Shown here piece after piece: positions 1-6,983 of a stretch of DNA of 7,095 nucleotides (its first letter is position 1; the number at the start of each line of letters is the position of its first letter). The DNA lies in the NCBI GenBank assembly GCA_020631675.1, contig JAHDGT010000237.1, positions 1 to 7,095 of the forward strand, given 5' to 3'. The stretch is from Bacteroidota bacterium (GTDB lineage Bacteria > Bacteroidota > Bacteroidia > Chitinophagales > UBA2359). The translations under genes were made by a program, and so were the position numbers. The notes under the pieces were generated by a model. That model saw only the letters and a list, made by a program, of their open reading frames with translations. It made no database searches and was not told the origin of the DNA.

Positions 1-45
1 CTCCTTAGCCCCCTCATTTCCACTCCTATCCCTTGCGCGAAATCC
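1..45 (-). other. Candidate truncated structured element or small RNA at the left edge
   Basis: Read on the minus strand, this stretch contains GCGCAAGGGATAGGAGTGG followed by AAATGAGGGGGCTAAGGAG, running off the window at position 1. The core (GCG-AAGGGAT-n-GnAGTGGAAA) resembles a sequence that I remember recurring between genes in many Bacteroidota genomes, usually followed by a variable hairpin. The G-rich end (GAGGGGGCTAAGGAG) would be the 5' arm of such a hairpin, its partner lying outside the window. All three minus-strand frames have a stop codon within positions 30-60, so a coding explanation is poor. I did not recognise a named RNA family with certainty and found no exact Bacteroidota -7 box (TAnnTTTG) just upstream on the minus strand. 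The match is from memory, not from a search. Confidence 0.25.
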
Positions 46-167
46 TGTTAACTATCTCCCTTTTTCACAGTCAAATAAGGTATCTTCGTCCCTTAAATAA
101 ATCAGTTAAGTACACTGTAAACTACCTCAGTATTAAAAAACTACTTTAGTCAGTAGCCTTAAAAAAA

Positions 168-203
168 CTTCGTGCTCCTTAGTGCTCTTAGTTCTTTGTG
201 GTC
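168..203. repeat. Short degenerate tandem array of about 10-nt CTTnGTGCTC units
   Basis: Four consecutive related units can be read: CTTCGTGCTC (168-177), CTTAGTGCTC (178-187), a shortened CTTAGTT (187-193) and CTTTGTGGTC (194-203), followed by an A-run. The first two differ at one base. This resembles the CTTTGTGnCCTTTGTGGTTAAA-like intergenic sequence that I recall from many Bacteroidota and some other bacterial genomes, whose function is not known to me. Such arrays often produce short spurious ORFs, and one at 182-406 begins inside this one. The tandem relation is directly visible. The link to a dispersed repeat family is from memory. Confidence 0.5.
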
Positions 204-287
204 AGCGAAAAAATGCTTTGACAAGCAATTTAGCCTTTAAGAAAGAAGCTCGCGAAGTCTTTTGTCTTACGTCTCTAATCAACCAGC

Positions 288-3200
288 TTGCGCCTAAGAA
301 AAAAAATACTCCTCATCGTATTGATTCTGCTACTTGTACTATTGCTACTTGTAGTCGGCATAGCTGTATTATTGACCTTACCCAAGGTACAGACCTATCT
401 CACTAAAGAAGTCATAGAATACGTATCCGAAAAGTCGGATACCCGCATTGAAGTGGAGGACCTAAGTGTCGATTGGCGCAAAGGCATCTTGATGGATGAG
501 TTGTATATAGAAGACTGGGATTGTGACACCTTGTTCTATGCAAAGCGACTTTCCTTACCGATCAACCAACTCGCATTACTGGATCGTAAACTGAATCTCA
601 AGGGCTTGACCATAGAAAGCCCCTATTTCCGCATGACGAGGGATCTGAATGACAAGTTGTACAACTTTCAATATCCCCTGCAACTGTTATTGCCTAGCGG
701 AGAAAAGCAAACAGTAGATATAAACGAGGAACAAAAGAAAGCAGAAAGCAATTCGGGTGGCTTTAAGTTCGACTTTGAATTCGGACATGTGCATTTGTTC
801 GAGCCGCGCTTTGTGATGGAAGACGCTTACGGACGAACCTTCTTGAACGTACGCTTGGATACCTTGCTGGCCGACGTCAATACTTTGGATATCGCACCTG
901 CTGATACAACAGCACCCATACTCGCGGCACTTGACCAACTCATTTTAGCACGCCCGGATGTGCGCCTTCGCATTCCTCCTAAAATCAATCCCGATGAAGA
1001 GGAGGAAGAAGCCTACGACTATGAATTGAACTTTCCGCTGACCCCAGATGGAATATTGATTCAATCTGATCTCATCAGATTATCGGATGGGAATTTTCAT
1101 TTGCTATCTGGTAGAGACACTTTAAAGATCAAAGACGGGATCAACTTCAATAATCTCGCGGTATCTGGCATTCAGATCCAAGCCGAAGATTTTCAATACG
1201 GCATGGATAGTATCCTTGCGGATCTAAAGCATCTTAGTGCTAAAACAGGGGCGGGTTTTGAGTTAACAGAAGCCAATGCTCAACTCAATATGAGTTCCAG
1301 ACATGTTGAGCTTTCTGATTTAAGTCTGAAAACACCTAATAGTAGTTTAAGCCATTACTATAGAATGGATTTTAAATCCTTCAGAGGCTTTTATGACTAT
1401 ACCCAATATGTGAAAATGAACATCAAACTGAAGGAAAAGAGCTTTCTCACCTTCAGAGACATCAACTACTTCGCACCACAGCTGAATGATGTGAAATACA
1501 TTTACAAGAGTAGAGATGAAAGGTTAGACCTGAGCGGTCAGCTTAGAGGAAGAGTGAACAAGCTTAGAGGTAAAGACCTATTATTCAAAACCGGTGCTAC
1601 TTATTTTGCGGGTGATTTTAGGATGGATGGTTTACCTGATTTCTACAGCACCAGTTTCGAAGTGAATGTTGATCGTTTGTTAACCGATAGTGACGAACTC
1701 AGAAAGCTTCTGGTAGATGTGAACATCCCCAAGAACTTTGACAAGTTGGGAAGGTTAGACTTCAAAGGAGAGTTCTTAGGTTTCCCTCAAGACCTGGTTG
1801 CTTCCGGGGATCTGAAAACCGATCTGGGCAGCGGCAAAGCCAATATCAAGTTGAATACCATGAATGCGCTCGCGGAATATGATGGTGATCTTGCCCTCAA
1901 AGATTTCGACTTGGGAAAGTGGCTGGATAGAGAAGACGAACTAGGACGCTTGTCTTTTAATGCGGATGTATCCGGTAAAGGACTGGATTTGGCTTCCTTA
2001 TACTTGGATGCGAAGGGTGTTGTACAAGAGGTGACCTTTAGAGATTATACCTACCGCGATGTAAAAATTGATGGGGTGTTCGACCAAAAAATGTTCGATG
2101 GTAAGTTAGTATTCAAAGATGATAATCTAGACATTGACTTCGCCGGGACAGTCGACTTTAATGAAGACATGCCCAGTTACCATTTTAAGGCGAATGTTGG
2201 TACCGTGGATCTGAAAACCTTAGGACTATTAAGTGAGGAACAACTACCTGGTACTTTATTATTAGCTGGAGATACCGATCTTAAGCTAAAAGGAACCGAG
2301 ATCGATAATATCGAAGGGTCGGCCAAATTCAGAGACTTAAAAATCATTACCAACGGAAAAGAGATTTTCCTGGACAGTTTGGTTGCCATTTCTTACTTCC
2401 ACGAAAACAGAAGAACTTTTACGCTTAACTCGGATAGAGTAAATGCGAACTTTGACGGTGATTTCACATTCAAGGAATTGGTGCCTAGTGTAGAGAATTA
2501 TCTGAGCACCTACTTCCCATATAGATTCCGCTCACATCCTTTTAGCCGACATCAGCAAATTGATTTCACACTTTCTTTAAGTAATCCAATAGCCATATCT
2601 AAACTCTGGATACCTCAACTTACCGAGTTAGATGAACTGTTTGCAAGGGGATATCTGAACACGGATAGCCGCAAGATGAAACTCGAACTTAATGTCCCTG
2701 AGTTCATCATTGAAGGAAACGAGATATTGGATCTGGAACTGATCGCTAAATCCGATCCTAAACAGTTGGAGTTTGACTTGCACGCGGATACGGTAAAAAT
2801 TAAAAATGGCCCCACCATACCCCTACCACTTTTAACAGGAGAAGTACGTAATGATTCTATTGATTATCATTTAGAGGTCTATGCGGATACAGACCCGAAC
2901 AGATTCCGAACCAGTGGTATCCTATTCGCCAATGTGGATCGTTTGAAGATGAATCTATATGACACTGAGCTAGTGATCAACAATAAAAAATGGGAAGCGG
3001 AAACAGGCTCTTTCATGTATAAAAATAGAGATCTCTTCAGCATTGAAGACATCCTGCTCGTACAAGGAGATCAAAGCATTTCGTTGTTCAGCTATCCGGA
3101 TGAGGAGAAAAACAATATCACGGAAGCCTACCTCAAGAATATTGATATAGAAGAGTTCAAGTATATCCCCGCGATAGAGAACTTGGGGCTAGCTGGGGTA

Positions 3201-5216
3201 ATTACGGTAGACTTCAGACTTGAAGATGTTTTCAAAAAGCCTTTTTTAAGTACAACTGGGGATGTGTTAGGATTGACTTTCCTCAACCAAAAGCTAGGAG
3301 ATGCGAAAGTTGATGTGAGTAAAGCGAGTACGGAAGATCGAGTTAAAATAGACCTGAAAATCGAAGACCAAAAACCATATCAACTTTTCGCGGAAGGTTA
3401 CTATAACCTCCCTTTGAGTGAGGCGGACGGTTTGGGTACTTTGGATGTTCAACTAAAGAAAATCAAAGCACCTGTTTCTTTCTTGAACGCCTTCGTCGGC
3501 TCTTTCATAAGTGAGGTTGAAGGTAAACTGATCGGCGATCTGAGCCTAAAAGGACCCGTTGAAACCCCGATCATAAACGGTAAGATGTTCATTCGAGATG
3601 GGGAAGCTAAAGTCGATTATCTGGGTACTAAATACTTCATTGATGGTCATAATGTACAGATTGAAAATAATGACATCATCTTCGATGAGGTCTTAGTGAC
3701 TGATGGGGTGGTGAGAAAAGGTAAAGTGAAGCAAAACACCGCAACCATAGATGGAAAGATCTCTCTTAATGATCTAAAAACCATCACGCTTGGCATTGAT
3801 CTGAGAACAGAGGACTTCTTATTCCTAAATACCACGATCAGTGACAATGAGACCTTCTTCGGTAAAGCTTTTGGTAGTGGTTTAGTACGCTTTAGCGGAC
3901 CAATTGAAGCCATCAATCTGTACGTGAATGCTAAAAGCAATCCGGATACCAGGATCTTCCTGCCAATTAGCTATGATAGTGAAGTTACGACAGGTGGCTT
4001 CTATACCTTCGTTCAACCCGAAGGCTATGATACATTGTTCACGGAAATAGACGAAGACATTGACCTGACCGGCTTCAATATGGATTTCGACTTTGACATT
4101 ACACCAGATGCGGAAATCCAGCTCATTTTTGATCAACAAGCAGGGGATATCATCAGAGCTAAAGGAAATGGTGATATTCAAATGAACATCAATACCATTG
4201 GCGACTATTTCTTTGATATGTACGGCGAGTACGAAGTATTGGATGGCGACTATTTGTTCACCTTACAAAACGTATTTACCAAGTACTTCACCGTTGACCC
4301 TGGGGGCAAGATCATCTTCAATGGTGATCCCTATGAAGCGGAATTGGATTTAAGTGCGATCTACAGCCTCAATACGGCAAGAGCGGATCTGCTAACTGAT
4401 TCGGATCTACAGTTATTACAAAGCGTTCCCGGAGCCGTAGATGCAGCGAATAAACGAGTGCCTATTGATGTTTATCTGGACATGAAGGGTTCCTTAAGCC
4501 TTCCAGAGATCGCTTTTAAGATCAAGCAGAGAGATAATGAAGCTGGTGAACCCTATAACTTGGTACAAAGAAAATTAGATGAAATGAGCCGCAATGACGA
4601 AAACGAGCTCAATAAACAGATTTTCGGATTACTAGTTTTTAATAAGTTCATGTCAACCGATAGGGTGAATCTGGATATTGGCGGTACGATAAACACGACC
4701 TTATCAGAGCTGCTTTCTAATTACTTATCGGATTACTTGAATGATGTGGTCAGTGGGGTGATTCCAGACAGTGAGCTGAATGTAAATTGGAGAAACTATT
4801 CAGGTACAGAAGTCGGTTCAGATTTTGGTACGCTCTACCAAGGAAATGAATTCGAGATCGACTTTACGAAGCGCATGTTCGATGATCGTATGCACATCAA
4901 TGTTGGTAGTGATATTGATGTGGGACAGAGAATAGAGGAGGGAGACAATGTGGCTTTCGCAGCTGACTTTATGATCGTATATTACCTCACCCCAGATGGT
5001 AAATACCAGATCAAAGGTTTCTCGAAATTAGATAATGATCTGTTCAGTGGCGATTATACCAAAGTCGGCGTCAGCGTACTTGCCAGACAAGAGTTTGATA
5101 ACTTCAGATCTTTTTTTACAAGGAAAAAAGGGAAGAAACGATCAAAAAAGAATAAAGACCAGCTCGTACCCACTGACACTGACAATGCGATCGAACCCGA
5201 ACAACTAGAAAAATGA
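288..5216 (+). CDS. tamB: TamB-like translocation and assembly module protein (AsmA-like N-terminus, TamB/DUF490 C-terminal domain)
   Basis: The protein has 1642 residues. It opens with a short basic stretch (RLRKK) and one hydrophobic anchor at residues 7-31, then an AsmA-like segment at about 32-120 (KVQTYLTKEVIEYVSEKSDT, EVEDLSVDWRKGILMDELYI). A very long beta-rich middle rises in short alternating strands without cysteine-rich or catalytic motifs. From about residue 1070 to 1590 lies the TamB (DUF490) domain, with the family's blocks GKMFIRDGEAKVDYLGTKY (about 1097), QAGDIIRAKGNGDIQMNI (about 1285) and DGDYLFTLQNVFTKYFTVDP to GDPYEAELDLSAIY (about 1318-1360). A lysine-rich tail RKKGKKRSKKNK sits at about 1611-1622. 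Known family role: an inner-membrane-anchored, periplasm-spanning hydrophobic groove acting with a BamA-superfamily partner (TamA, or the lipoprotein TamL in Bacteroidota) in outer-membrane biogenesis and probably phospholipid transport. No partner gene is in this window. The start is TTG at 288: an in-frame TAA lies at 276-278, no ATG or GTG occurs before 492, and starting at 492 would remove the anchor. Two stops (TGA, TAA) end the gene. Confidence 0.93.
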   Translation: MRLRKKILLIVLILLLVLLLLVVGIAVLLTLPKVQTYLTKEVIEYVSEKSDTRIEVEDLSVDWRKGILMDELYIEDWDCDTLFYAKRLSLPINQLALLDRKLNLKGLTIESPYFRMTRDLNDKLYNFQYPLQLLLPSGEKQTVDINEEQKKAESNSGGFKFDFEFGHVHLFEPRFVMEDAYGRTFLNVRLDTLLADVNTLDIAPADTTAPILAALDQLILARPDVRLRIPPKINPDEEEEEAYDYELNFPLTPDGILIQSDLIRLSDGNFHLLSGRDTLKIKDGINFNNLAVSGIQIQAEDFQYGMDSILADLKHLSAKTGAGFELTEANAQLNMSSRHVELSDLSLKTPNSSLSHYYRMDFKSFRGFYDYTQYVKMNIKLKEKSFLTFRDINYFAPQLNDVKYIYKSRDERLDLSGQLRGRVNKLRGKDLLFKTGATYFAGDFRMDGLPDFYSTSFEVNVDRLLTDSDELRKLLVDVNIPKNFDKLGRLDFKGEFLGFPQDLVASGDLKTDLGSGKANIKLNTMNALAEYDGDLALKDFDLGKWLDREDELGRLSFNADVSGKGLDLASLYLDAKGVVQEVTFRDYTYRDVKIDGVFDQKMFDGKLVFKDDNLDIDFAGTVDFNEDMPSYHFKANVGTVDLKTLGLLSEEQLPGTLLLAGDTDLKLKGTEIDNIEGSAKFRDLKIITNGKEIFLDSLVAISYFHENRRTFTLNSDRVNANFDGDFTFKELVPSVENYLSTYFPYRFRSHPFSRHQQIDFTLSLSNPIAISKLWIPQLTELDELFARGYLNTDSRKMKLELNVPEFIIEGNEILDLELIAKSDPKQLEFDLHADTVKIKNGPTIPLPLLTGEVRNDSIDYHLEVYADTDPNRFRTSGILFANVDRLKMNLYDTELVINNKKWEAETGSFMYKNRDLFSIEDILLVQGDQSISLFSYPDEEKNNITEAYLKNIDIEEFKYIPAIENLGLAGVITVDFRLEDVFKKPFLSTTGDVLGLTFLNQKLGDAKVDVSKASTEDRVKIDLKIEDQKPYQLFAEGYYNLPLSEADGLGTLDVQLKKIKAPVSFLNAFVGSFISEVEGKLIGDLSLKGPVETPIINGKMFIRDGEAKVDYLGTKYFIDGHNVQIENNDIIFDEVLVTDGVVRKGKVKQNTATIDGKISLNDLKTITLGIDLRTEDFLFLNTTISDNETFFGKAFGSGLVRFSGPIEAINLYVNAKSNPDTRIFLPISYDSEVTTGGFYTFVQPEGYDTLFTEIDEDIDLTGFNMDFDFDITPDAEIQLIFDQQAGDIIRAKGNGDIQMNINTIGDYFFDMYGEYEVLDGDYLFTLQNVFTKYFTVDPGGKIIFNGDPYEAELDLSAIYSLNTARADLLTDSDLQLLQSVPGAVDAANKRVPIDVYLDMKGSLSLPEIAFKIKQRDNEAGEPYNLVQRKLDEMSRNDENELNKQIFGLLVFNKFMSTDRVNLDIGGTINTTLSELLSNYLSDYLNDVVSGVIPDSELNVNWRNYSGTEVGSDFGTLYQGNEFEIDFTKRMFDDRMHINVGSDIDVGQRIEEGDNVAFAADFMIVYYLTPDGKYQIKGFSKLDNDLFSGDYTKVGVSVLARQEFDNFRSFFTRKKGKKRSKKNKDQLVPTDTDNAIEPEQLEK

Positions 5217-5270
5217 TAAATTCAGCACAGAATTTGTTAGTCAAGCTTAGAGAAAGTGAAGAATCCTTTT

Positions 5271-5302
5271 AAACTCTGATCTTTTTCAAACTCTAATTAG
5301 AG
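5271..5302. promoter_or_regulatory. Direct repeat and 12-bp palindrome in the leader of the WD40 gene
   Basis: In the 97-bp gap between the two genes, AAACTCTGAT (5271-5280) and AAACTCTAAT (5288-5297) form a direct repeat with nine of ten bases identical and a 17-nt offset, each preceded by a C plus T-run. The second copy runs into CTCTAATTAGAG (5291-5302), a perfect 12-bp palindrome that ends 11 bases before the ATG at 5314. The AGAGGGG at 5299-5305 overlaps the palindrome and could act as a purine-rich ribosome contact about 8 bases before that ATG. A regulator site or leader control element is possible, but AT-rich gaps produce such patterns by chance, and no promoter box was recognised. 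Confidence 0.3.
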
Positions 5303-5313
5303 GGGTATTTTTT

Positions 5314-6738
5314 ATGTCTGACATAAAGCAGTCGAAAACACTTAGATATATTTTCATGTCGTTAAATTTTTTAAAACTTTTCAGGACAAGTTTACTATTG
5401 CTTTTCCTAAGTTCTCTTTGTGCATTTGCTCAAAATGAAAAATGGCATATCGCATCAACCGTAGATGAACACAATGATGCGATCGAATACTTAACGTATA
5501 GTCCAACAGGTGAACTGCTCGCTACTGGGTCAAAAGATAATGTCATTATCATTTGGGATGCCAATACTGGTGAAGTGGTCCAGAAATTGATCGGGCATAA
5601 AAGCATGATCAATCACTTGGCCTTTACTAAAGATGGTAGTGTGATCGCCAGTGCCAGCTCAGACGGTACAGTGAAGTTGTGGAATGCCCGTACAGGCGCA
5701 CTTTTGAAAACCTTCGCGAACGCGCCACAGAACAGCAACTATAAAGCCACCAACTTCGTGGTTTTCGATGATAAAGAAGAGTTCATTTACTATGGCGGTA
5801 AAAACCATAGAATCAATAAAGCAAGCTTGTACGAAGCGGGACCACCAGAAGAGATCTATGCGGGACTTTATATGGTTACTTGCGGTGTACTTTCACCAGA
5901 TGGAACACATCTGATCTTCGGAGCAGGGAAGCATGTGCTGTTCATGCATTTGGAAACATATAAGATCACTCACCAAGTACGCGATAATGCGGATTTTGTG
6001 AATGACATTCAATTTGCACCAGATTTTAAAACGATCTGGTGGTGGACGGAAGACGGGACGCTTTACTCTTGGGATTATGATAATCAGTTGATGCTGGGTT
6101 CCATCAAAGCAGGGGATAAGGGCTACAGCCATATCGCTTTCTCTCCAGATGGTAAACATATGGTGACAGGCAATAGTGGTAAGAACATACTGGTTTGGGA
6201 TGTAGCAGAAAAGAGAGTAGACTATACCGCTCCTGGACATGAAGAAAAAGTAAGGACTTTTGCTTTCAGCAATAATGGTGCATTCGCAAGCGGAGGCTAT
6301 GATGGGGTAGTGAACTTCTGGCGTCGCGGTCCCAAAGCCGTACCACCACCACCTAAGCCAGTTGAACCAGAACCTCCAGTTGTGAAAGAAGTAGTGGTCA
6401 ATGACCGTAAGGTGATCACTAAGTCTACGGCCAATATGGAAAACGAGAACATAGTCATTGAAGTATGGGATGATAAATACGTTGATGGTGATGTCATCTC
6501 ATTATACTATAATGATCAACTCATATTGGGTAAATATTCGCTGAAGAAGAGAAAGAAAATCCTAAAGATCAAAGCAGCTGAAAACAGTGAGAACTTATTG
6601 GTGTTATACGCACATAATACCGGTGAACGTCCACCAAACACGGCAACGATCATTTTAAGCGATGGCAAGATCACCAGAAAATATACGCTCTCATCTGATT
6701 TAGATGAATCTGGTGGTATATTGATCAAGCGGAAATAA
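5314..6738 (+). CDS. Exported seven-bladed WD40 repeat protein with a C-terminal beta-rich domain
   Basis: The protein has 474 residues. A signal peptide ends at CAFA|Q (residues 36-40), the A-x-A|Q form typical of Bacteroidota signal peptidase I substrates. There is no lipobox, because the cysteine is preceded by SSL. Seven WD40 units follow at about 52-92, 94-134, 140-185, 186-222, 224-264, 266-307 and 308-340, enough for one closed propeller. Units 1, 2, 6 and 7 are clear (GHKSMINHLAFTKDG to DGTVKLWN; GHEEKVRTFAFSNNG to DGVVNFWR), while 3 and 4 have lost most of the WD signature. A proline-rich linker (PPPPKPVEPEPP, 344-355) leads to a domain at about 366-474 with EVWDDKYVDGDVISLYYN and NLLVLYAHNTGERPPNTATI. 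I recall this C-terminal unit at the ends of other Bacteroidota envelope proteins. The binding partner is unknown and no catalytic residues are evident. An internal ATG at 5356 (residue 15) gives a more normal 25-residue signal peptide and may be the true start. Tandem stops TAA TGA end it. Confidence 0.85.
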   Translation: MSDIKQSKTLRYIFMSLNFLKLFRTSLLLLFLSSLCAFAQNEKWHIASTVDEHNDAIEYLTYSPTGELLATGSKDNVIIIWDANTGEVVQKLIGHKSMINHLAFTKDGSVIASASSDGTVKLWNARTGALLKTFANAPQNSNYKATNFVVFDDKEEFIYYGGKNHRINKASLYEAGPPEEIYAGLYMVTCGVLSPDGTHLIFGAGKHVLFMHLETYKITHQVRDNADFVNDIQFAPDFKTIWWWTEDGTLYSWDYDNQLMLGSIKAGDKGYSHIAFSPDGKHMVTGNSGKNILVWDVAEKRVDYTAPGHEEKVRTFAFSNNGAFASGGYDGVVNFWRRGPKAVPPPPKPVEPEPPVVKEVVVNDRKVITKSTANMENENIVIEVWDDKYVDGDVISLYYNDQLILGKYSLKKRKKILKIKAAENSENLLVLYAHNTGERPPNTATIILSDGKITRKYTLSSDLDESGGILIKRK

Positions 6739-6759
6739 TGAGAATTATTCACACGGATC

Positions 6760-6811
6760 ATTAAATCAAAAAGCGGATCTTATTAAAGTAAGATCCGCTT
6801 TTTGATTTAAT
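6760..6811 (+). terminator. Strong intrinsic terminator, symmetric and probably bidirectional
   Basis: The arms at 6760-6782 and 6789-6811 are perfectly complementary over 23 bp around the 6-nt loop TTAAAG. The core GCGGATCTTA/TAAGATCCGC is flanked by AAAAA on the left and TTTTT on the right, so a hairpin plus U-tract forms in either direction. It begins 21 bases after the WD40 stop codon and would end the plus-strand transcript. The A-run on the left arm would let it also stop a transcript arriving from the right, which suits a convergent gene pair. Confidence 0.9.
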
Positions 6812-6877
6812 ATAGCTAGGAAGACGTTTGATAATCAATATTTTAAGTTGATTTGGTTACATCAAAGCTTGACTACT

Positions 6878-6901
6878 TTAGGTGCGATACACCTAAGCAC
6901 C
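6878..6901. repeat. Small hairpin with two overlapping alternative pairings
   Basis: TTAGGTG (6878-6884) and CACCTAA (6890-6896) form a perfect 7-bp inverted repeat around CGATA. The same GGTGC (6881-6885) can instead pair with GCACC (6897-6901), so the two stems exclude each other. No T-run follows on the plus strand. It may be a protein-binding palindrome, part of a 3' leader structure, or chance. Confidence 0.35.
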
Positions 6902-6903
6902 GC

Positions 6904-6983
6904 ATTATAAAATAAAAAAGCTCACACGCACATTTCCATAGTCGTTAAACCATGCAGCGGCCACTGATAATGTACGTGTGAGC
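6904..6983 (-). terminator. Minus-strand hairpin followed by a T-run, likely terminator or small structured RNA
   Basis: On the minus strand the arm at 6983-6969 (GCTCACACGTACATT) pairs with the arm at 6934-6920 (AATGTGCGTGTGAGC), 14 of 15 positions matching with one A-C mismatch. Directly after it comes TTTTTTATTTTATAAT (6919-6904). The 34-nt loop is long for an intrinsic terminator and holds CAGTGGCCGCTG, an imperfect palindrome that could fold further. The placement 61 bases after the putative minus-strand stop at 7045 fits a terminator for that gene. The long loop leaves room for a processed 3'-end RNA as an alternative. Confidence 0.6.

Larger units (their letters stand above)
1..287. 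other. Intergenic region upstream of the TamB-like gene
   Basis: No supportable protein gene lies here. The region is AT-rich, has stops in all frames over most of its length, and contains the minus-strand element at 1-45 and the short CTTnGTGCTC array at 168-203. A weak 5-bp hairpin (CTACT at 141-145, AGTAG at 152-156) is followed on the minus strand by six T residues but is too weak to call a terminator. I found no exact match to the Bacteroidota promoter pattern TTG-n-TAnnTTTG on the plus strand, so the promoter of the downstream gene is not located. A 74-codon ATG ORF at 182-406 overlaps the true gene in another frame and looks spurious. Confidence 0.6.

Noticed and set aside
141..167. 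Hairpin CTACT/AGTAG with a minus-strand T-run, possible terminator
   Set aside because: The stem is only 5 bp with few G-C pairs, and there is no minus-strand gene to its right that needs ending.
182..406. A 74-codon plus-strand ORF beginning in the CTTnGTGCTC array
   Set aside because: It overlaps the start of the TamB-like gene in another frame by about 120 bases, begins inside a low-complexity repeat and has no domain, signal or family resemblance.
687..938. Minus-strand ORF within the TamB-like gene, 83 codons, and similar ones at 2177-2389, 2615-2818, 3647-3940 and 3882-4181
   Set aside because: All lie wholly antisense to a well-supported coding region and show cysteine- or serine-rich composition typical of shadow frames.
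5246..5279. Possible hairpin pairing TTAGAG with CTCTGA after the TamB-like gene, as a terminator
   Set aside because: The stem is about 5 bp with an 18-nt loop and no T-run after it, so termination between the two genes is not supported.
5893..6240. Minus-strand ORF of 115 codons within the WD40 gene, plus smaller ones at 5430-5612, 6297-6497 and 6516-6761
   Set aside because: They are antisense to the WD40 repeats. The proline linker read backwards gives a glycine-rich artefact at 6297-6497, and no start context or family signal is seen.
6833..6853. Inverted repeat AATCAA/TTGATT
   Set aside because: Six A/T-rich pairs in an AT-rich gap are expected by chance, and nothing around them suggests a site.
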